Positions 30,668-39,048 of a stretch of 40,474 nucleotides of DNA are shown here, one piece after another; within the stretch, counting starts at the first letter, position 1, and each line of letters starts with the position of its first letter. The stretch covers positions 1 to 40,474 of the forward strand of contig JASHQQ010000076.1 in assembly GCA_030039035.1 (NCBI GenBank), in the 5' to 3' direction. The DNA is from Acidobacteriaceae bacterium. GTDB lineage: Bacteria; Acidobacteriota; Terriglobia; Terriglobales; Acidobacteriaceae. The notes beneath the pieces were generated by a model. That model did not search any database. It was not told where the DNA came from and saw nothing but the letters and a program-made list of their open reading frames with translations. Both the position numbers and the translations under genes were made by a program.

Positions 30668-31372
30668 ATGAGGCAGGTCTTCGATTCGCGCGAGATCGAC
30701 GAGGCCGAGCGCGGCCGCGAGACCGAGTTGACGTTGGGCGCAACCGGCCTGCTGGCCATCGGCTTCGGCCTGATCCTGCTGTGCGGTCTCTTTTTCGGCT
30801 TCGGCTACTCTGTCGGCCATCGCAACCCGGTGGAATCGGCCGGAGCGCTCCAGAAAGCTCAGCCGGCGGGATCGCCGTCCGTCGCTGCCGGCTCACAGCC
30901 CAAGCCGTCTCCGGCGCCGGCTCCGGCCACGGCTGCGGGCCCGTCCGATTCGGCCGCGCAAAGTCAGGCCTCAACCGATCCGGATGGCGATGTGGTTTCG
31001 AATCCGGCGCTGAATCCGCCGTCGGGCGCAGCCTCCGCTCCGCAACCTGCGGGTTCGGCGCCTGCCAACCCGGCGACGGTCAGGCCTGCGATGCCGCCCC
31101 AGACCATGCAGCCCCCGGCGGCTCCTTTTGCGGGCACGCCCGCGTCCCCGGCGGTTCGCTACATGGTGCAGATCGCCGCCGTTTCGCACGCCGAGGACGC
31201 CAGCGTGCTGACCAACGCCCTGCTCCGCCGCGGCTACGCCGTCACCGCGCGCCGCGACCCCGCCGACAACCTCATCCACGTGCAGGTGGGTCCGTTTTTC
31301 GACGCCAACGCCGCCAATGCCATGCGCCTCAAGCTGCTCAACGACGGGTATAACGCCATCGTCGAGCCGTAG
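30668..31372 (+). CDS. SPOR-domain protein, membrane-anchored
   Basis: 234 residues. A short cytoplasmic N-terminus, one transmembrane helix (ATGLLAIGFGLILLCGLFFGFGYSV, residues about 25-50), a long Pro/Ala/Ser linker (residues 60-160) and a C-terminal SPOR domain (YMVQIAAVSHAEDASVLTNALLRRGYAVTARR, IHVQVGPFFDANAANAMRLKLLNDGYNAIV). SPOR domains bind denuded glycan strands at the division septum, so a periplasmic cell-wall or division role is likely. The ribosome binding site before the ATG is weak. Confidence 0.92.
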   Translation: MRQVFDSREIDEAERGRETELTLGATGLLAIGFGLILLCGLFFGFGYSVGHRNPVESAGALQKAQPAGSPSVAAGSQPKPSPAPAPATAAGPSDSAAQSQASTDPDGDVVSNPALNPPSGAASAPQPAGSAPANPATVRPAMPPQTMQPPAAPFAGTPASPAVRYMVQIAAVSHAEDASVLTNALLRRGYAVTARRDPADNLIHVQVGPFFDANAANAMRLKLLNDGYNAIVEP

Positions 31373-31428
31373 CGCAACATAGCGCGAAAGATCTGCCCCG
31401 AAAACAGCTTTCGCCAGCCCCTCAGCTT

Positions 31429-31460
31429 GTCGTCCTGAGCCGAAGGCGAAGGATCCGCGG
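31429..31460 (+). repeat. Dispersed repeat GTCGTCCTGAGCC...GGATCCGCGG
   Basis: A compact copy of the element also found, longer and inverted, at 2641-2714. It lies in the 227-bp gap between the convergent SPOR and plsC genes, which holds nothing else recognisable. Confidence 0.6.
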
Positions 31461-31599
31461 TTGTACTTTCATGCTCTCGGGTGGAACCCCATTCCATCCC
31501 CGACTGCGGCTCGTCCTGCGGTTCGTCCTCACGCGCATTCCTGGCGAAGCGAACCAGGTTTCTTGCATCCGCTTGCAAAACAAATCCGCATGGCGAAGC

Positions 31600-32313
31600 T
31601 CATTGGGCTCTCATCCACTCTGGCAGCCCGCCCGCAATCGCCGCTCGCACCGCTTCCATCAGCTCTTCGCGCGAAGCGAAGTCGCGCGGCCACAGCGGCG
31701 GATGAAAGACGATATGCGCCGTGCCGGGGCGGATGCGCAGGCTGCCCTTGGCCATCATCGATTCGGCGCCATGGATCGAGATCGGTACGCACGGCGCGCC
31801 GCTCTCCATCGCCAGGTAAAACGGCCCTCGCTTGAAGGGCAGCATGCGGCCGTCGCGCGAACGCGTGCCCTCGACAAAGATGATCAGGTGGAATCCCTTT
31901 TCCATGACTCTCCTGGCCATGGCATTGCTCTCCTGCGCGCTCTCCACGCGCCCGTCCCGGTCCACGGGGACAAAATCGGCGAGACGCAGGCAGGCGCCGA
32001 AGACCGGAATCTTCGTCAGCGATCGCTTGAGAAAAGCCGAAGTGCGCCCCGGCAGCTTCGGAATTACGCATGGCGGATCGAGATTGGAGACATGGTTCGA
32101 CATGAAAAGACACGCCGCGTCCTTTGGCACGAGATCGAGGCCCGTGGATTCGACGCGCACCCGCGCCAGCCACAGAGCCAGGCGAACAATCGCCATGGAA
32201 GCGTAGTAGAGTGCGTTGGCGCTGCGCGAAATCATCGTCCAGGGGATGAGGACGAGCGCCGTCGGCGCGCCCAGCACGAGGATCGTGGCCAGAAATGCGA
32301 AGGAGGAGACCAT
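31600..32313 (-). CDS. plsC: 1-acyl-sn-glycerol-3-phosphate acyltransferase (PlsC family)
   Basis: 237 residues; adds the second acyl chain in phospholipid synthesis at the inner membrane. The N-terminus is hydrophobic (FAFLATILVLGAPTALVLIPW). Catalytic motif NHVSNLD (H-x4-D) and the acceptor-binding motif FVEGTRSRDGRMLPFKRG are clear, followed by PCVPISIHGAESMM. Last gene of the minus-strand operon, 14 bp after mpl. The start ATG at 32313 has no strong ribosome binding site, so coupling to mpl is possible. Confidence 0.93.
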   Translation of the reverse strand: MVSSFAFLATILVLGAPTALVLIPWTMISRSANALYYASMAIVRLALWLARVRVESTGLDLVPKDAACLFMSNHVSNLDPPCVIPKLPGRTSAFLKRSLTKIPVFGACLRLADFVPVDRDGRVESAQESNAMARRVMEKGFHLIIFVEGTRSRDGRMLPFKRGPFYLAMESGAPCVPISIHGAESMMAKGSLRIRPGTAHIVFHPPLWPRDFASREELMEAVRAAIAGGLPEWMRAQ

Positions 32314-32327
32314 CTGGGAATCCGCGC

Positions 32328-33767
32328 TCAGGTTCCGGGCTGTTTGATCCGCGCGGGAAGTTTCTCATAGATCCCGTCGAAACCGCCATTGGAGAGGATG
32401 GCAACGACGTCGCCCGGCGCCAGTTGCGGAGCAATCGCGTCGACGATCGCATCGGCGCCGGGATGCAACTCGGCCGCGGCGCCCACGGCGTTCAGCGCAG
32501 CGATCACCTCTTCCGGATGCAGCCGCTCGTTCTCGGGAATCCGCTCCTGCTGATAGACGCCGGCCAGCACCACGCGATCGGCCAGGCGCAAGCTCTCGAT
32601 CAGATCGCCCTCCAGCACCTTGCGCCGCAGCGTATTCGACCGCGGCTCCAGCACCGCCCAGAGCCGCGACTGCGGATAGACCGACCGCAGCGCGCGCAGC
32701 GTTTCGCGAATCGCCGTGGGATGATGCGCAAAATCCTCGATAATTGTGATCCCGCGAATCTCGGCACGCACTTCAAGCCGCCGCTTCACGCTTTTGAAAG
32801 TCGCGAGCGCCTCTCGAATCGCCTCCTTGGCGATTCCCTGCCCCGCCGCCAGCGCGGCCGCGGCCGTGGCATTCAGCGCGTTGTGCTCGCCGGCCATGCG
32901 CATTTCGAGCTCGGCCCACAGCGCGCTTCCACGCCACAATTCCCAGCAACTCAGGTTGCCGGCATGGCGCAGCTTCGCGATCCGCCACTCCGCTGCATCG
33001 CTGAACCCGTACCGCTCCACGCGGCACAGCGCCCGCGATACGCATTCCGTCACGTTGGCGCTGCCGTCATAGGCCACGATGAGCCCGCGACGCGGAATGA
33101 GGTTCACCAGCCGCTTGAATGCCGTCTTCACCGCTTCAAGATCGGCGTAAATATCGGCGTGGTCGAACTCCACGTGGGTCAGGATCAGCGCATCGGGAAA
33201 GTAATGCAGGAATTTCGGCCCTTTGTCGAAGAACGCCGTATCGTATTCGTCGCCCTCTGCGATGAAAGTCCGCGTTGGCCGCAACTGAAAGCTGGTTCCG
33301 AAGTTTTCCGCCACGCCGCCGATGAGAAACGACGGCTCCCATGCCGGATCCTCGTGCGCGGCCACCTGATAAATCCACGACAGCAAGCTTGTCGTAGTCG
33401 TCTTGCCGTGCGTCCCGGCAACAACCAGCGGCTCTCGCCCGCGAAGAAACTCGTCGCGAAGAAGAGCAGCCATCGAGGTGAACGGGATGCGCTCGTCGAG
33501 CACCCGTTCCACTTCCGGATTGCCCCGCGAAAGCGCATTGCCGATCACAACAAGGTCCGGCCGCGGGTCGAGATTCGATTCGCTGTACGGTTCCATCACC
33601 GGGATACCCGTCTCGCGCAACTGATCGCTCATGGGCGGATACGCCGCCTTGTCCGATCCGGTGATGCGGTGACCCTGCAATTGCAGAAGACCTGCGAGTG
33701 ATGCCATCGCCGTGCCGCAGATGCCGCTCAGGTGAATGTGCTTTGCTTGCGCCGCCGGGCCGCTCAT
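32328..33767 (-). CDS. mpl: UDP-N-acetylmuramate:L-Ala-gamma-D-Glu-meso-DAP ligase Mpl
   Basis: 479 residues; ligates recycled murein tripeptide to UDP-MurNAc. Mur-ligase domains in order: N-terminal IHLSGICGTAMASLAGLLQLQGHRITGSD, central ATP-binding GTHGKTTTTSLL, EGDEYDTAFFDKGPKFLHY and THVEFDHADIY, and the C-terminal domain with EDFAHHPTAIRETL. The EGDEYDTAFFDK and DFAHHPTA signatures separate Mpl from MurC. ATG at 33767 forms an ATGA overlap with the ldcA stop. Being next to ldcA makes a recycling pair: LdcA yields the tripeptide that Mpl uses. Confidence 0.95.
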   Translation of the reverse strand: MSGPAAQAKHIHLSGICGTAMASLAGLLQLQGHRITGSDKAAYPPMSDQLRETGIPVMEPYSESNLDPRPDLVVIGNALSRGNPEVERVLDERIPFTSMAALLRDEFLRGREPLVVAGTHGKTTTTSLLSWIYQVAAHEDPAWEPSFLIGGVAENFGTSFQLRPTRTFIAEGDEYDTAFFDKGPKFLHYFPDALILTHVEFDHADIYADLEAVKTAFKRLVNLIPRRGLIVAYDGSANVTECVSRALCRVERYGFSDAAEWRIAKLRHAGNLSCWELWRGSALWAELEMRMAGEHNALNATAAAALAAGQGIAKEAIREALATFKSVKRRLEVRAEIRGITIIEDFAHHPTAIRETLRALRSVYPQSRLWAVLEPRSNTLRRKVLEGDLIESLRLADRVVLAGVYQQERIPENERLHPEEVIAALNAVGAAAELHPGADAIVDAIAPQLAPGDVVAILSNGGFDGIYEKLPARIKQPGT

Positions 33768-34702
33768 GGCGCCACCGCCGGTTCCAGCAGACGCAGTTCG
33801 GGCGGGTCCTGCGCAATCAGCTCGGCCTCGACGCCGAAGGTCAGGGTCACGTTTCCGTGCGAGACATGGCCGCTGCGCAGACCGATGGCAACAGGCCCAT
33901 CGAAATCCTCGAACGCGCGCAGGATCACCTGTTCGAGCAGTTGCGGCGCGGCCCCCGGCGAGGCACACTCGAGCATCTCGCCAAAGACGATTCCCTTCAA
34001 CCCCTCCAGCTTGCCCGCGCTCCTCAATTGCCACAACATGCGATCGATCTGGTAGGGCTTTGCGCCGGTATCTTCGAGAAAAAGCAGCTTGCCTTCCGTC
34101 GCCGGCTCCCAGGGAGTGCCCAGAAGCGAAACCAGGATTGACAGGCAGCCGCCGTAGAGAATCCCGCGCGCCGCGCCGTCCCTCAACGCGCGCAAGCCTT
34201 CGGCGGAGCCCAGACTGTACGGCTTGCCTTCCAGCGCGGATTGAAAGCTGGCCCGATGAACACCGTTCTTCGATGCGAAATCCGCCGCCACCATGGGTCC
34301 GTGAAACGCAGGCAGCCCGAGGCGGTCGAGAAAGAGCAGTTGCGCGCCGGTCAGGTCGCTGTAGGCGAAGAACGGCTTGGGGCGGAGGCCGAACCGCTCC
34401 AGGTCCAGCTCGCCGAGCAGGTAGTTGGAGCCGTAGCCGCCGCGCAGGCACATGACGAAACTTGTACCCTCATCCGCAAACGCTTGGTGTAAATCGTCGA
34501 GCCGCTGGCGAGGGGTCCCGGCAAAGAAGAGCGGTCCGCGCACGTGACTATGCTCGGCCGGCCTGGGAACGAAACCGGCCTCGCGCAGCGCCTCAAATCC
34601 GTTCAGAACGCGATCGGGGTTCGCAAACGAAGCCGGTGCAACCACACTCACGCCCGCGCCGGTCTCCACCGCCGGCGGTTTGAGCAATCGCGGCGCGCTC
34701 AC
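33764..34702 (-). CDS. ldcA: LD-carboxypeptidase (peptidase S66)
   Basis: 312 residues; removes the terminal D-Ala from murein tetrapeptide in the cytoplasm. Catalytic Ser is in CLRGGYGSNYLL; the Glu is likely in LLFLEDTGAKPYQIDRML and the His in GLRSGHVSHGN. GTG start at 34702 overlaps the dapF stop as GTGA, and the gene ends on mpl as ATGA, so the three are translationally coupled. Its activity supplies the substrate of Mpl. Confidence 0.93.
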   Translation of the reverse strand: MSAPRLLKPPAVETGAGVSVVAPASFANPDRVLNGFEALREAGFVPRPAEHSHVRGPLFFAGTPRQRLDDLHQAFADEGTSFVMCLRGGYGSNYLLGELDLERFGLRPKPFFAYSDLTGAQLLFLDRLGLPAFHGPMVAADFASKNGVHRASFQSALEGKPYSLGSAEGLRALRDGAARGILYGGCLSILVSLLGTPWEPATEGKLLFLEDTGAKPYQIDRMLWQLRSAGKLEGLKGIVFGEMLECASPGAAPQLLEQVILRAFEDFDGPVAIGLRSGHVSHGNVTLTFGVEAELIAQDPPELRLLEPAVAP

Positions 34703-35517
34703 CACGCCTCGCCCACGGCGATCATCGCCGCCGGTCCGCTGAGCTTCAGCTCCTTGCCCGCGCCGGGCCAATCTGCCGTCTGCACGCCCCCGGGAGCGAC
34801 GACCCGGAGCGGCGATTGACAACCATGGAACGCGATCGCGGCCACGGCCGCGGCGCTTGCGCCGGTGCCGGACGACAGCGTCGGTCCCACGCCGCGCTCG
34901 AAGATGCGGATTTCGATTTCCTGCCGATTCACGACGCGCAGAATCTCGACATTGCTCCGATGCGGAAAATCGGGATGATTGCAGATCTCCTCGCCGACGG
35001 ACTGCCACGACCGGCCGGCAACGGAAAACTCCGCATCTTTGACCGCGATGACGAAGTGCGGATTGCCCATCGAGACCTCGGTGCCAGAGATCCGCGGTCC
35101 GCCGGAAAGGATTACGGTGCGCGGCGCGTATTGCGGCACGCCCATGCCGGCGCCGATTTCGATCGCGTTGACGCCGGCCGCGCCCACGGATTCGATGCGG
35201 CAAATGCGCAGCCCGGCGCCGGTCTCGATGCGCATCTCGTCGCCGGCGCGCGCGTCCATCCTGAGCGCCATCCACGCGGCCACGCAGCGCGTGCCGTTGC
35301 CGCTGATTTCGGCCGCCGATCCGTCGGCGTTATGCAGTGCGATGTGGCCGGCGCAGATTCCCGTCCAGCGGAAAAACTCCACGCCGTCGGCGCCCACGCC
35401 GGTCGAGCGCGCGCACAGCCGCCGCGCCAGCTCCGCGCGGTCGAAGTCTTTGGCGTCTTCTTCGCCCACGATCAGGAAATCGTTGCCGCAGGCGTGGGCC
35501 TTGGTGAACGGAATCAA
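34699..35517 (-). CDS. dapF: DapF-superfamily epimerase with both catalytic cysteines replaced by serine
   Basis: 272 residues with the diaminopimelate epimerase fold. Conserved features include HACGNDFLIV, GVGADG, NADGSAAE, SGNGTRC, SMGNPHFVI and FERGVGPTLSSGTGAS. In the standard enzyme the two bases are cysteines in xCGNGxRC and xxCGxGA; here these positions are Ser72 (codon 35304-35302, AGC) and Ser216 (codon 34872-34870, TCC). Epimerisation of LL-DAP to meso-DAP by the usual thiol mechanism is therefore doubtful. Start TTG at 35517 overlaps the MgtC-family gene stop as TTGA and has GGAGG four bases upstream. The peptidoglycan-recycling context argues for a DAP-related role. Symbol given by homology only. 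Confidence 0.85.
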   Translation of the reverse strand: MIPFTKAHACGNDFLIVGEEDAKDFDRAELARRLCARSTGVGADGVEFFRWTGICAGHIALHNADGSAAEISGNGTRCVAAWMALRMDARAGDEMRIETGAGLRICRIESVGAAGVNAIEIGAGMGVPQYAPRTVILSGGPRISGTEVSMGNPHFVIAVKDAEFSVAGRSWQSVGEEICNHPDFPHRSNVEILRVVNRQEIEIRIFERGVGPTLSSGTGASAAAVAAIAFHGCQSPLRVVAPGGVQTADWPGAGKELKLSGPAAMIAVGEAW

Positions 35518-36236
35518 TCTTCCTCCGGATCGCGAAAGGTCAACAGCGCGTCGATCTCGGGCTCCGCCAGAAGTTTGGTGTAAAGTTTTTCGTGCTCCCT
35601 TTTGGTGGCGGTCAATCCGAAACTGACGCGCTGCAGTTCGCCGATCGCATCGCGCTCCACATCCGTCAGCCGTTCGCCCGCCCGGTCCATGGCGTCGAGA
35701 ATCGACTCCAGCATGCGCGTCTGGTCGTGGCCGCGCGCCTCGTAGATTCGCGTGTAAGCCTTCAGGCTGGCGCGACGCTCCAGAAAGCCGACCACCTGCA
35801 GCGACACAATCACGATCACCGCAGCCATAACCGCCGCTGCATACAAGCCCGCGCCGCAGGCCATGCCCACCGACGCGACCACCCAGATGCTCGCCGCGCT
35901 GGTCAGGCCGCTGACGCGGCTGCGGTTGTGCAAGATCACGCCCGCGCCCAGAAATCCGATCCCCTGGACGATGTTCGACGCCACGCGGCCCTTGTCGGGA
36001 TTGCCGTCTCCTGCGAGCACCGCCGAAAGCAGGGTGAAAAACGCGCTGCCCAGGCAAATAAGAAGATTGGTGCGCACACCGGCTGCTTTGCGGCTGGCTT
36101 CACGCTCGATTCCGATCAGCGCGCCGAGCAGGCCGGCCACCAGAAGGCGGCCGATCGCGCCATTCACGACCCCGATCTGCTGCAGCCGGCTGAAGTAGAG
36201 TGGTTGCGCCAGGAGTGCCAGAGCCGCGTTCATCAT
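35514..36236 (-). CDS. MgtC/SapB-family membrane protein
   Basis: 240 residues. The N-terminal MgtC domain has about five helices: LLVAGLLGALIGIEREASRKAAGVRTNLLICLGSAFFTLLS is diagnostic (R and GIERE/G-R-T-N), followed by IVQGIGFLGAGVILHNRSRVSGLTSAASIWVVASVG. The C-terminal 90 residues form a soluble domain. MgtC proteins are linked to magnesium limitation and virulence or ATP synthase control in other bacteria; the role here is unknown. Two ATG codons in tandem (36236, 36233) are possible starts. It lies 11 bp after the glycosyltransferase gene and overlaps dapF. Confidence 0.9.
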   Translation of the reverse strand: MMNAALALLAQPLYFSRLQQIGVVNGAIGRLLVAGLLGALIGIEREASRKAAGVRTNLLICLGSAFFTLLSAVLAGDGNPDKGRVASNIVQGIGFLGAGVILHNRSRVSGLTSAASIWVVASVGMACGAGLYAAAVMAAVIVIVSLQVVGFLERRASLKAYTRIYEARGHDQTRMLESILDAMDRAGERLTDVERDAIGELQRVSFGLTATKREHEKLYTKLLAEPEIDALLTFRDPEED

Positions 36237-36247
36237 GCCCGATGCTA

Positions 36248-38035
36248 TCACCGCGCGGGCGCGCTTGTTGAGACGGGAGTATCGGAGACGTAAAGTGTTC
36301 CCGAGGGCTGGCCGGGCGCCCGGAAGCGAACGGCTTCGCTGAGGCCGTCGGGATGCCGCTTCACGGCCTCGGCGATCTCGTCGCCGTCGAACGCCAGCAC
36401 CAGCGCCGCGTGCCCGGAAGGCGACGCCAGCGCCGCGCGGTAGAACTCCTTGTCGCTTTCGTTGATCGTCTGGCGCAGGGGAATCCCGGTGAGCGCGACA
36501 ATCTGCGGGTACCGGGATGTGTCCATCAGCACCATGCCGCCGGGCCGCGCGGCCAGCAGCGCACGCAGCGCTGCCGGGATGACCTGCTCGTATTGCCGGC
36601 GCGCTGCGTAGTTCTTCTCGCCTTCGACGTAACAAAGCGGATGCTCGCGCAGCACCTGCCAGGCATTGAGTCCAGCCAAAGCCAGGAGCAATGCCGCGGC
36701 GGCCGCAAGCCAGCGCGGCCTGAAGGCTCGCACGACGGCAAGAGCAAGATGCGCGGCGCAGCCCAGGCCCAGCGCCAGCGCGGGCAGGAGTTCCAGCCCG
36801 TAGCGCGTGTTGTACCACGAGTGCGGCCACCACGGCGGAATGAAGATGGGCACCGACGCAAAGGCCACGGCGTAGGCATAGAATGGCGCCGGCAGCCAAA
36901 GCAGCAGCGTCCACAAAAAGCCGCGCGTGCGGGCGATGAGCCATCCCCATGCCATGCCGGGGACGCAGAGCGCGAGCACGACGTTGCCCCACGCTGCCGC
37001 TACGGCATCCATCTCGGAGACTTTGACGAAGAAGAGGAGTCCGACCCACGGGTTGTGCCAGCCGGGATGCGGCGGCCATCCTGGCGCCGTCCGCAACTCG
37101 ATGGCTTTTGCCGAATAAGGACCGCGCGCAAACGTGAGCCAGTCGCCGAAAACCGCTGCGTTGTAGACGAACCAGACGATCGGAGCCGCTGCCAGCAGAA
37201 CGCTGGCCCACCAGAAGGCGCGCGAGCGCAATTCGCCGTGCCGCACTAGCGCCACGCCGATTCCCGTCCATGCCAGCAGCGCCATCGCCCAGCCGTCGTA
37301 GCGCGTGAACACCGCCGCGATCAGAACCGCGGCAATCTTCCACAGCAATCGGTTGGCTCGCGAATTTGCGGAAGAATACCCGGAATCCGGTTTCTCGCGG
37401 GCTGAAGCCCGCTCGGAATTCAGGTCCGAAGGGCTTTGACCGGCACGGCTGATGCCCTGCCCTTTCAAGGCAACGCGGGAATCGCCTGTCTCCGGGTCCT
37501 TCTGCGCTCCCGAGGCGCCGGCTTCATCGGGATCGTCGAATTCGGGATCGAAGCAGCCGCTCCACTCCACCAGCCATACGACCGCCCAGATCATCTCGCA
37601 GACAAACAACGGCTCGGTCATCGCCGTGGTCTGCATATACAGCAGGTTCGGGTTCAGCGCCAAAAAAGCCAGCGCCAGCGCGGATTCGGCCCGGCCCAGC
37701 CATCGGCGGGCCAGCCGGTAAATCCCGGCGCAGGAAAAAACATAAGCCAGCGCCGAGGGAATTACTCCGGCAAATCCGTTTGCCCACCATGCATAGACCG
37801 CAACGAAGGGAACCAGCAGAAGATGCGGCAACGGCAGCCACACCGAGCCGAGCTGTTCCAGTCCCGGGCGATGCGAATCGAAGATGCGGCGCGCGATATG
37901 AAGATGAGCGACGGCGTCGCCGTAGTTCAGCATGGCGCCATCGCGCCAGCTCCACGCGATGGCCGCAATCGACGCCGCGCCGCAACCTGCCAGCACCGCG
38001 GCCCATTCGGATCGCCTGATCGGGTCGTCACTCAA
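36248..38035 (-). CDS. GT-C-fold membrane glycosyltransferase
   Basis: 595 residues with about ten membrane helices. The loop after helix 1 has NYGDAVAHLHIARRIFDS, with Asp at the GT-C catalytic position, and LNPNLLYMQTTAMTEPLFV follows. Residues about 165-222 are a hydrophilic insert between helices, part of which (191-215) is encoded by a dispersed two-palindrome repeat, so the loop grew by repeat insertion. The start is TTG at 38035, overlapping the kinase stop by eight bases; no strong ribosome binding site is visible, which fits coupling. Probably transfers a sugar from a polyprenyl phosphate to an exported acceptor; identity unknown. Confidence 0.83.
   Translation of the reverse strand: MSDDPIRRSEWAAVLAGCGAASIAAIAWSWRDGAMLNYGDAVAHLHIARRIFDSHRPGLEQLGSVWLPLPHLLLVPFVAVYAWWANGFAGVIPSALAYVFSCAGIYRLARRWLGRAESALALAFLALNPNLLYMQTTAMTEPLFVCEMIWAVVWLVEWSGCFDPEFDDPDEAGASGAQKDPETGDSRVALKGQGISRAGQSPSDLNSERASAREKPDSGYSSANSRANRLLWKIAAVLIAAVFTRYDGWAMALLAWTGIGVALVRHGELRSRAFWWASVLLAAAPIVWFVYNAAVFGDWLTFARGPYSAKAIELRTAPGWPPHPGWHNPWVGLLFFVKVSEMDAVAAAWGNVVLALCVPGMAWGWLIARTRGFLWTLLLWLPAPFYAYAVAFASVPIFIPPWWPHSWYNTRYGLELLPALALGLGCAAHLALAVVRAFRPRWLAAAAALLLALAGLNAWQVLREHPLCYVEGEKNYAARRQYEQVIPAALRALLAARPGGMVLMDTSRYPQIVALTGIPLRQTINESDKEFYRAALASPSGHAALVLAFDGDEIAEAVKRHPDGLSEAVRFRAPGQPSGTLYVSDTPVSTSAPAR
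37390..37470 (-). repeat. Two-palindrome dispersed repeat, copy 3 (in coding sequence)
   Basis: Inverted relative to copies 1 and 2: module 2 at 37397-37412 (GCGGGCTGAAGCCCGC on the plus strand) and module 1 at 37442-37461, centres 47 bp apart. Similarity to copy 2 extends through the spacer and flanks. It is translated inside the glycosyltransferase loop, giving SERASAREKPDSG. Confidence 0.75.
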
Positions 38036-38972
38036 GGTGTGTCAACTCGCGGAAGAGAAGAAAGCGCTCGTCGATCTCCTCGCGCGAGAGCCCCTGCAGC
38101 CGTTCGGTTCCGAACCGCTCCACGGCAAACGAACCCATCACGCCGCCATAGAACATGGCGTGACGGAACGCGGCTGGCCTGATTCCGCCCGCCGCGGCGG
38201 ACGAGGCGAGATAGCCGAAGAAGCCTCCGGCAAAGCTGTCGCCCGCGCCGGTCGGGTCGACCACCTCGTCGAGCGGCAGCGCCGGCGCCCGGAAAGCGCG
38301 AATGGTGCTGCGCTGGCTGGCGTTCGCCGCATCCTGCGCAAAGAACGCAGTCGCGCCGTATTCGCCGTGCTTGACCACCAGCGTCTTTGGCCCCATGGCG
38401 AGCACGGCGCGCGCCGCCTTCACCGGGTTGTTGGTGCCCGCGAGCATGCGCGTTTCCGTGTCGTTGATCAGCAGAATATCGAGGCCCTTCAGCAACTCGA
38501 GCAGCGCCGCGCGATGATCCTTGATCCAGTAGTTCATGGTGTCGCCGGCCACCAGCCGCACGTCCGGCATGGCCTCGCGCACGCGGCGCTGCAAAACCGG
38601 ATCGATGTTGGCCAGAAACAAAAAATCAGAGTCTCTATAGGCATCGGGGATCTTCGGCTCGAATCCCGCAAAGACATTCAGATCGGTCCTGTGCGTCCTG
38701 GCCTCGTTGAGATTGTCGAGATAGGAGCCCTGCCAGAAGAACGTCTTGCCCGCTGCCCGCTCGATGCCGCGCGTGTCGATGCCGTGCGCCTTGAAGACCG
38801 CCTCCTGCTCCGGTCCAAAGTCATCGCCCACCACGGCGATCACCCGCACGTCGGTAAAGTAACTCGCCGCCAGCGCAAAGTAGGTCGCCGCGCCGGCGAG
38901 CCGGCGGTCGTATTTGCCCGCCGGCGTTTCCACGGAATCGTAGGCAACGCTGCCCACTACGGTAATGGCCAT
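38028..38972 (-). CDS. PfkB-family carbohydrate kinase
   Basis: 314 residues. N-terminal GSVAYDSVETPAGKYDRRLAGAATYFALAASYF gives the substrate-binding region with the glycine pair; the C-terminal signature DPTGAGDSFAGGFFGYL carries the catalytic Asp and anion hole. Phosphorylates a sugar or nucleoside; which one is not evident. ATG 38972 has GAGGA six bases upstream. It follows mtnP by 76 bp; since MtnP releases methylthioribose-1-phosphate, and relatives of this kinase are often found beside mtnP, a role in nucleoside or 5-deoxy-sugar salvage is plausible. Confidence 0.9.
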   Translation of the reverse strand: MAITVVGSVAYDSVETPAGKYDRRLAGAATYFALAASYFTDVRVIAVVGDDFGPEQEAVFKAHGIDTRGIERAAGKTFFWQGSYLDNLNEARTHRTDLNVFAGFEPKIPDAYRDSDFLFLANIDPVLQRRVREAMPDVRLVAGDTMNYWIKDHRAALLELLKGLDILLINDTETRMLAGTNNPVKAARAVLAMGPKTLVVKHGEYGATAFFAQDAANASQRSTIRAFRAPALPLDEVVDPTGAGDSFAGGFFGYLASSAAAGGIRPAAFRHAMFYGGVMGSFAVERFGTERLQGLSREEIDERFLLFRELTHLE

Positions 38973-39048
38973 TCACTTTCCTCTCTTATGACATTGAGTG
39001 ACCGATTGGTCTTCGCCAAGTGCTCTTCGCATTCCGCTTCTGAAGCTG

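Noticed and set aside
32328..34451. Apparent 707-residue Mpl with a 228-residue N-terminal extension
   Set aside because: The extension is ldcA read out of frame; the ATGA overlap at 33767 gives a normal-length Mpl. The same reasoning trims ldcA, dapF and the MgtC gene.
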